Positions 7,845 through 9,527 of a DNA stretch of 9,527 bases are shown here, one piece after another (the stretch's first letter is position 1; every line of letters starts with the position of its first letter). Below the pieces are notes generated by a model, which made no database searches, had not been told where the DNA came from, and was given only the letters and a program-made list of their open reading frames with translations. Both the position numbers and the translations under genes were made by a program. The stretch is from Bacillota bacterium (GTDB taxonomy: Bacteria > Bacillota > GCA-003054495 > Carboxydocellales > JAJZTU01), in assembly GCA_021848765.1 (NCBI GenBank), contig JAJZTU010000119.1, positions 1-9,527 on the forward strand, in the 5' to 3' direction.

Positions 7845-8783
7845 CTACCGGCGCTCGGCGATGCGCAGCTTGGCGCTGCGAGCCCGCGGGTTAGCGGCAA
7901 TTTCCGCCTCACCTGGCATAACAGGTTTAGTGGTTATCACTTTGACCGTCTGTTCTTTGTTGCAGCGGCAAACCGGTAATTCGGGCGGGCAGACACATTT
8001 TTTAGCCAATTCAGCGAAGACCTGCTTGGCAATTCTATCTTCCAGGGAATGAAAGGTAATTACACAGACCCTTCCTCCCTTTTTTAGCCTGTTTACTGCC
8101 TGGTGCAAAGCCTGTTCAAAGCGGTTAAGTTCGTCATTTACGGCTATCCGCAGGGCCTGAAAGGTGCGCTTGGCCGGGTGAGGGCCTTCACGCCTGGCCC
8201 CTGCCGGAACAGCCTTTTTAATCACTTCCACCAGTTCGCCGGTGGTCTCAAGGACTTTTTGCTGTCTTTCCCGGACAATGAACTGGGCAATCCGCTTGGC
8301 CCAACGTTCTTCACCATATTCCCAAATGACCCTGCTCAATTCTTCCGCTGACCGGGTATTCACCAGCTCCCGGGCCGTGGGCTGAGCCGGGTCGGGATTC
8401 ATCCGCATGTCCAGAGGTGCATCGTGCTGGTAGCTAAACCCCCGCTCAGCGGTATCCAGTTGATAAGAGGAAACCCCCAGATCAAAGAGCACACCATCCA
8501 CCTGGGCTATTCCCAGGCCGTCCAGAATGTCCGCCAGGTTGTAAAAATTATTATGCACCAGCATCACCCGGTCCCCGTAGGCTCGCAGGCGCTCCCGGGC
8601 GGTTTCCAGGGCCGCCTTGTCCTGGTCGATTCCGATGAGTTTACCCGTGGGTCCGGTCCGCTCCAGGATTTCCCTGCTGTGCCCCGCTCCACCCAGGGTG
8701 CAGTCCACAAAAGTGCCTTCCGAATGCAGCTTTAGGCCCTGCATACATTCTTCCAGGAGTACGGAGATATGATGAAATTCCAT
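7845..8783 (-). CDS. rsmH: RsmH (MraW), 16S rRNA (cytosine-1402 N4) methyltransferase
   Basis: SAM-dependent enzyme that methylates N4 of C1402 in 16S rRNA, in the ribosomal P site. It is cytoplasmic and has no direct wall role despite its fixed place in dcw clusters. 312 residues, normal length. Motifs: HHISVLLEE (4-12), SAM-binding DCTLGGAGHS (27-36), GIDQD (51-55), VLFDLGVSSYQLD (98-110), RGFSY (114-118), LDMRM (124-128), then PAKRTFQALRIAVNDEL and VITFHSLEDRIAKQVF further on. Near the C-terminus is a four-cysteine cluster, CVCPPELPVCRC, of the kind often seen in Firmicute homologues, followed by the NPRARSAKLRIAER tail. Start ATG at 8783 with AAGGAAGG (8791-8798) seven bases upstream. Only about 45 nt separate its stop from the ftsL start, so the two are co-transcribed; upstream there is a 120-nt gap to mraZ. 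Confidence 0.97.
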   Translation of the reverse strand: MEFHHISVLLEECMQGLKLHSEGTFVDCTLGGAGHSREILERTGPTGKLIGIDQDKAALETARERLRAYGDRVMLVHNNFYNLADILDGLGIAQVDGVLFDLGVSSYQLDTAERGFSYQHDAPLDMRMNPDPAQPTARELVNTRSAEELSRVIWEYGEERWAKRIAQFIVRERQQKVLETTGELVEVIKKAVPAGARREGPHPAKRTFQALRIAVNDELNRFEQALHQAVNRLKKGGRVCVITFHSLEDRIAKQVFAELAKKCVCPPELPVCRCNKEQTVKVITTKPVMPGEAEIAANPRARSAKLRIAERR

Positions 8784-8903
8784 GGTGGCACCTTCCTTGG
8801 TATGGTCTCCTGCCTTTGTAATGCTTCGGTTACCTGGTTTAACCCAAGCTTCGCCTGTCTGATTTGATCTAAGTCACAGTAACCTGGTTTTATTTCGGCC
8901 TTG
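8784..8903 (-). other. 120-nt gap between mraZ and rsmH
   Basis: No gene is supported here: a minus-strand frame runs through from inside mraZ to inside rsmH but resembles nothing and is an out-of-frame shadow. The gap holds a 9-bp direct repeat, ACCTGGTTT, at 8832-8840 and 8882-8890, exactly 50 bp apart, and a weak 5-bp inverted repeat GGTTA/TAACC (8828-8832, 8840-8844). Neither has a T tract, so I do not call a terminator. The rsmH ribosome site lies at 8791-8798. Confidence 0.5.
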
Positions 8904-9341
8904 CTAAATTCCCAGATCCAGGTCCACGATTTTTTCGGCGATCTCGTTGTAGGATTCTTCAGCCTGCCGGCTGTAGTTCTCCCAGAGGTCCTTGCTCCAG
9001 ATTTCCACCCGGGAGGAAACTCCCAGGAGGACAACATCTTTATCCAGTTTGGCATATTCCCGGAGATTGGCAGGGATTAATATTCTTCCCTGCTTATCCA
9101 CCTCGCATTCGGTGGCCCCGGAAAAGAAGAAGCGTACAAATGACCTGGCGTCGGCACGGGTGAAAGGGAGGGATTTGAGCTTCTGCTCCAGGAGCTTCCA
9201 CTCGTCCATGGGATAAACAAACAGGCAATTGTCCAAGCCCTTGGTGGCCACAAACTTCTCCCCCAGCCCCTCCCGGAGCCTGGCAGGGACGATTAGCCTT
9301 CCTTTGGGATCAATTGTGTGTTGATATTCCCCCATGAACAT
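8904..9341 (-). CDS. mraZ: MraZ, DNA-binding transcriptional regulator of the dcw cluster
   Basis: AbrB-fold (SpoVT/MraZ-like) regulator that in characterised bacteria forms ring-shaped oligomers and binds short direct repeats upstream of its own gene, controlling the dcw operon. 145 residues, normal length. It contains two copies of the MraZ half-domain, recognisable by DPKGRLIVPARLRE (11-24) and DKQGRILIPANLRE (82-95). Each holds the DXXGR signature. The N-terminus MFMGEYQHTID is nearly the same as B. subtilis MraZ, which supports the ATG at 9341 over the second ATG two codons on. No classical AGGAGG precedes it. GGGGTGA, inside the operator repeat array, ends about 6-7 nt before the ATG and can pair in part with the 16S tail. 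The gene is first in the cluster and the repeats upstream make autoregulation very likely. Confidence 0.97.
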   Translation of the reverse strand: MFMGEYQHTIDPKGRLIVPARLREGLGEKFVATKGLDNCLFVYPMDEWKLLEQKLKSLPFTRADARSFVRFFFSGATECEVDKQGRILIPANLREYAKLDKDVVLLGVSSRVEIWSKDLWENYSRQAEESYNEIAEKIVDLDLGI

Positions 9342-9400
9342 CCACTTTCACCCCACTTTCCCTCCACACGCATCCACTTTAAACCACTTTACTCCACTAT
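9342..9400 (-). promoter_or_regulatory. Six-repeat MraZ operator array
   Basis: Read on the minus strand, the heptamer AAAGTGG recurs in direct orientation: ATAGTGG (9394-9400), AAAGTGG (9384-9390), AAAGTGG (9374-9380), CGTGTGG (9364-9370, degenerate), AAAGTGG (9353-9359) and AAAGTGG (9342-9348). Start-to-start steps are 10, 10, 10, 11 and 11 bp, so all lie on about the same face of the helix. GTGG is kept in all six. Known MraZ sites are direct repeats of this type: TGGGN repeats in E. coli and AAAGTG[T/G] repeats in mollicutes. The array runs from the likely transcription start to the base before the mraZ ATG, so bound MraZ should block promoter escape. Binding by this MraZ is inferred, not shown. 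Confidence 0.88.
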
Positions 9401-9430
9401 ATTCTATGTTATCGCCTATTCTCCTGCCAG
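9401..9430 (-). promoter_or_regulatory. Putative sigma-A promoter of the mraZ/dcw operon
   Basis: Minus strand CTGGCA (9425-9430, four of six to TTGACA), an 18-bp spacer and TAGAAT (9401-9406, five of six to TATAAT). The start of transcription would fall in or just after the first operator repeat, giving a leader of about 50 nt made almost entirely of MraZ repeats. Placement between a terminator and the first gene supports it. The match is moderate, and other AT-rich hexamers nearby (such as GATAAC) are possible. Confidence 0.5.
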
Positions 9431-9446
9431 ACTTTAGGGGTGAAAT

Positions 9447-9476
9447 AAAAAAAGAGTGACCTAAGTCACACTTTTT
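9447..9476. terminator. Bidirectional intrinsic terminator upstream of the dcw operon
   Basis: Inverted repeat AAAAAGAGTGAC (9449-9460), loop CTAA (9461-9464), GTCACACTTTTT (9465-9476). All positions pair except one A/A mismatch (9455/9470). A runs flank one side and T runs the other on both strands, so the hairpin is followed by a U tract whichever way it is transcribed. It probably ends an upstream gene entering from the right and insulates the dcw promoter. Confidence 0.8.
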
Positions 9477-9527
9477 AAAAAAATAGAATCGACACACAAA
9501 GTCTCATGGACGCAGGAACTACCTTCT
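9477..9527. other. Unassigned edge fragment right of the terminator
   Basis: Fifty-one bases with no recognisable gene. On the minus strand one frame is open from the edge to a TAA inside the T run, which could be the last 16 or so codons of an upstream gene, but its sequence is not informative. On the plus strand a short ATG frame begins at 9506 and runs off the edge without a visible ribosome site. I assign neither. Confidence 0.3.

Noticed and set aside
8869..8878. CTAAGTCACA also found in the terminator loop region (9461-9470)
   Set aside because: A 10-bp match without an inverted partner at 8869; likely chance.
8732..9055. Minus-strand 107-codon frame bridging mraZ and rsmH
   Set aside because: It overlaps both well-supported genes in another frame, has no recognisable sequence, and looks like a shadow of the mraZ frame.
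1..9527. Mobile elements, CRISPR arrays, tRNA or rRNA genes, defence or toxin genes
   Set aside because: None seen on either strand; nearly all of the window is accounted for by conserved cell wall, division and rRNA methylation genes in standard order.

Overview
The window holds the front part of a division and cell wall (dcw) cluster. Every gene is on the minus strand, so transcription runs from the right end (9400s) to the left edge. In transcription order the genes are mraZ, rsmH (mraW), ftsL, a class B penicillin-binding protein of the FtsI/SpoVD type with two PASTA domains, murE, murF, mraY, and the first two thirds of murD, which runs off the left edge. Gene order, strong AGGAGG-type ribosome sites, frequent TTG/GTG starts, an m-DAP-type MurE (DNPR motif), a SpoVD-like PASTA PBP and a B. 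subtilis-like MraZ N-terminus point to a Gram-positive, probably endospore-forming Firmicute. A clostridial relative of Peptococcaceae/Desulfotomaculum type is my guess. Base composition is roughly balanced by eye. No species can be named from sequence alone.

Layout, right to left: 9477-9527 is an unassigned edge fragment. 9447-9476 is a hairpin flanked by A and T tracts that could terminate transcription in either direction. 9401-9430 is a likely sigma-A promoter. 9342-9400 is an array of six AAAGTGG-type direct repeats spaced 10-11 bp, running from the -10 region right up to the mraZ start codon; it matches the kind of operator known for MraZ. mraZ (8904-9341) is followed by a 120-nt gap, then rsmH, ftsL, pbp, a 126-nt gap with a weak hairpin, then murE, murF, mraY and murD, tightly packed (gaps about 20-60 nt).

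The genes work together. MraZ (DNA-binding regulator) and RsmH (16S rRNA m4C1402 methyltransferase) head the unit. FtsL and the PBP are membrane parts of the septal synthesis machine. MurE, MurF and MurD are the ATP-dependent amino-acid ligases that build UDP-MurNAc-pentapeptide, and MraY moves that precursor onto the undecaprenyl lipid carrier (lipid I). The window is essentially an ordinary housekeeping locus. The observations most worth following are the unusually clear MraZ operator array overlapping the mraZ translation start, and the long C-terminal extension of FtsL. I saw no mobile element, CRISPR array, tRNA or rRNA, and no convincing new system.
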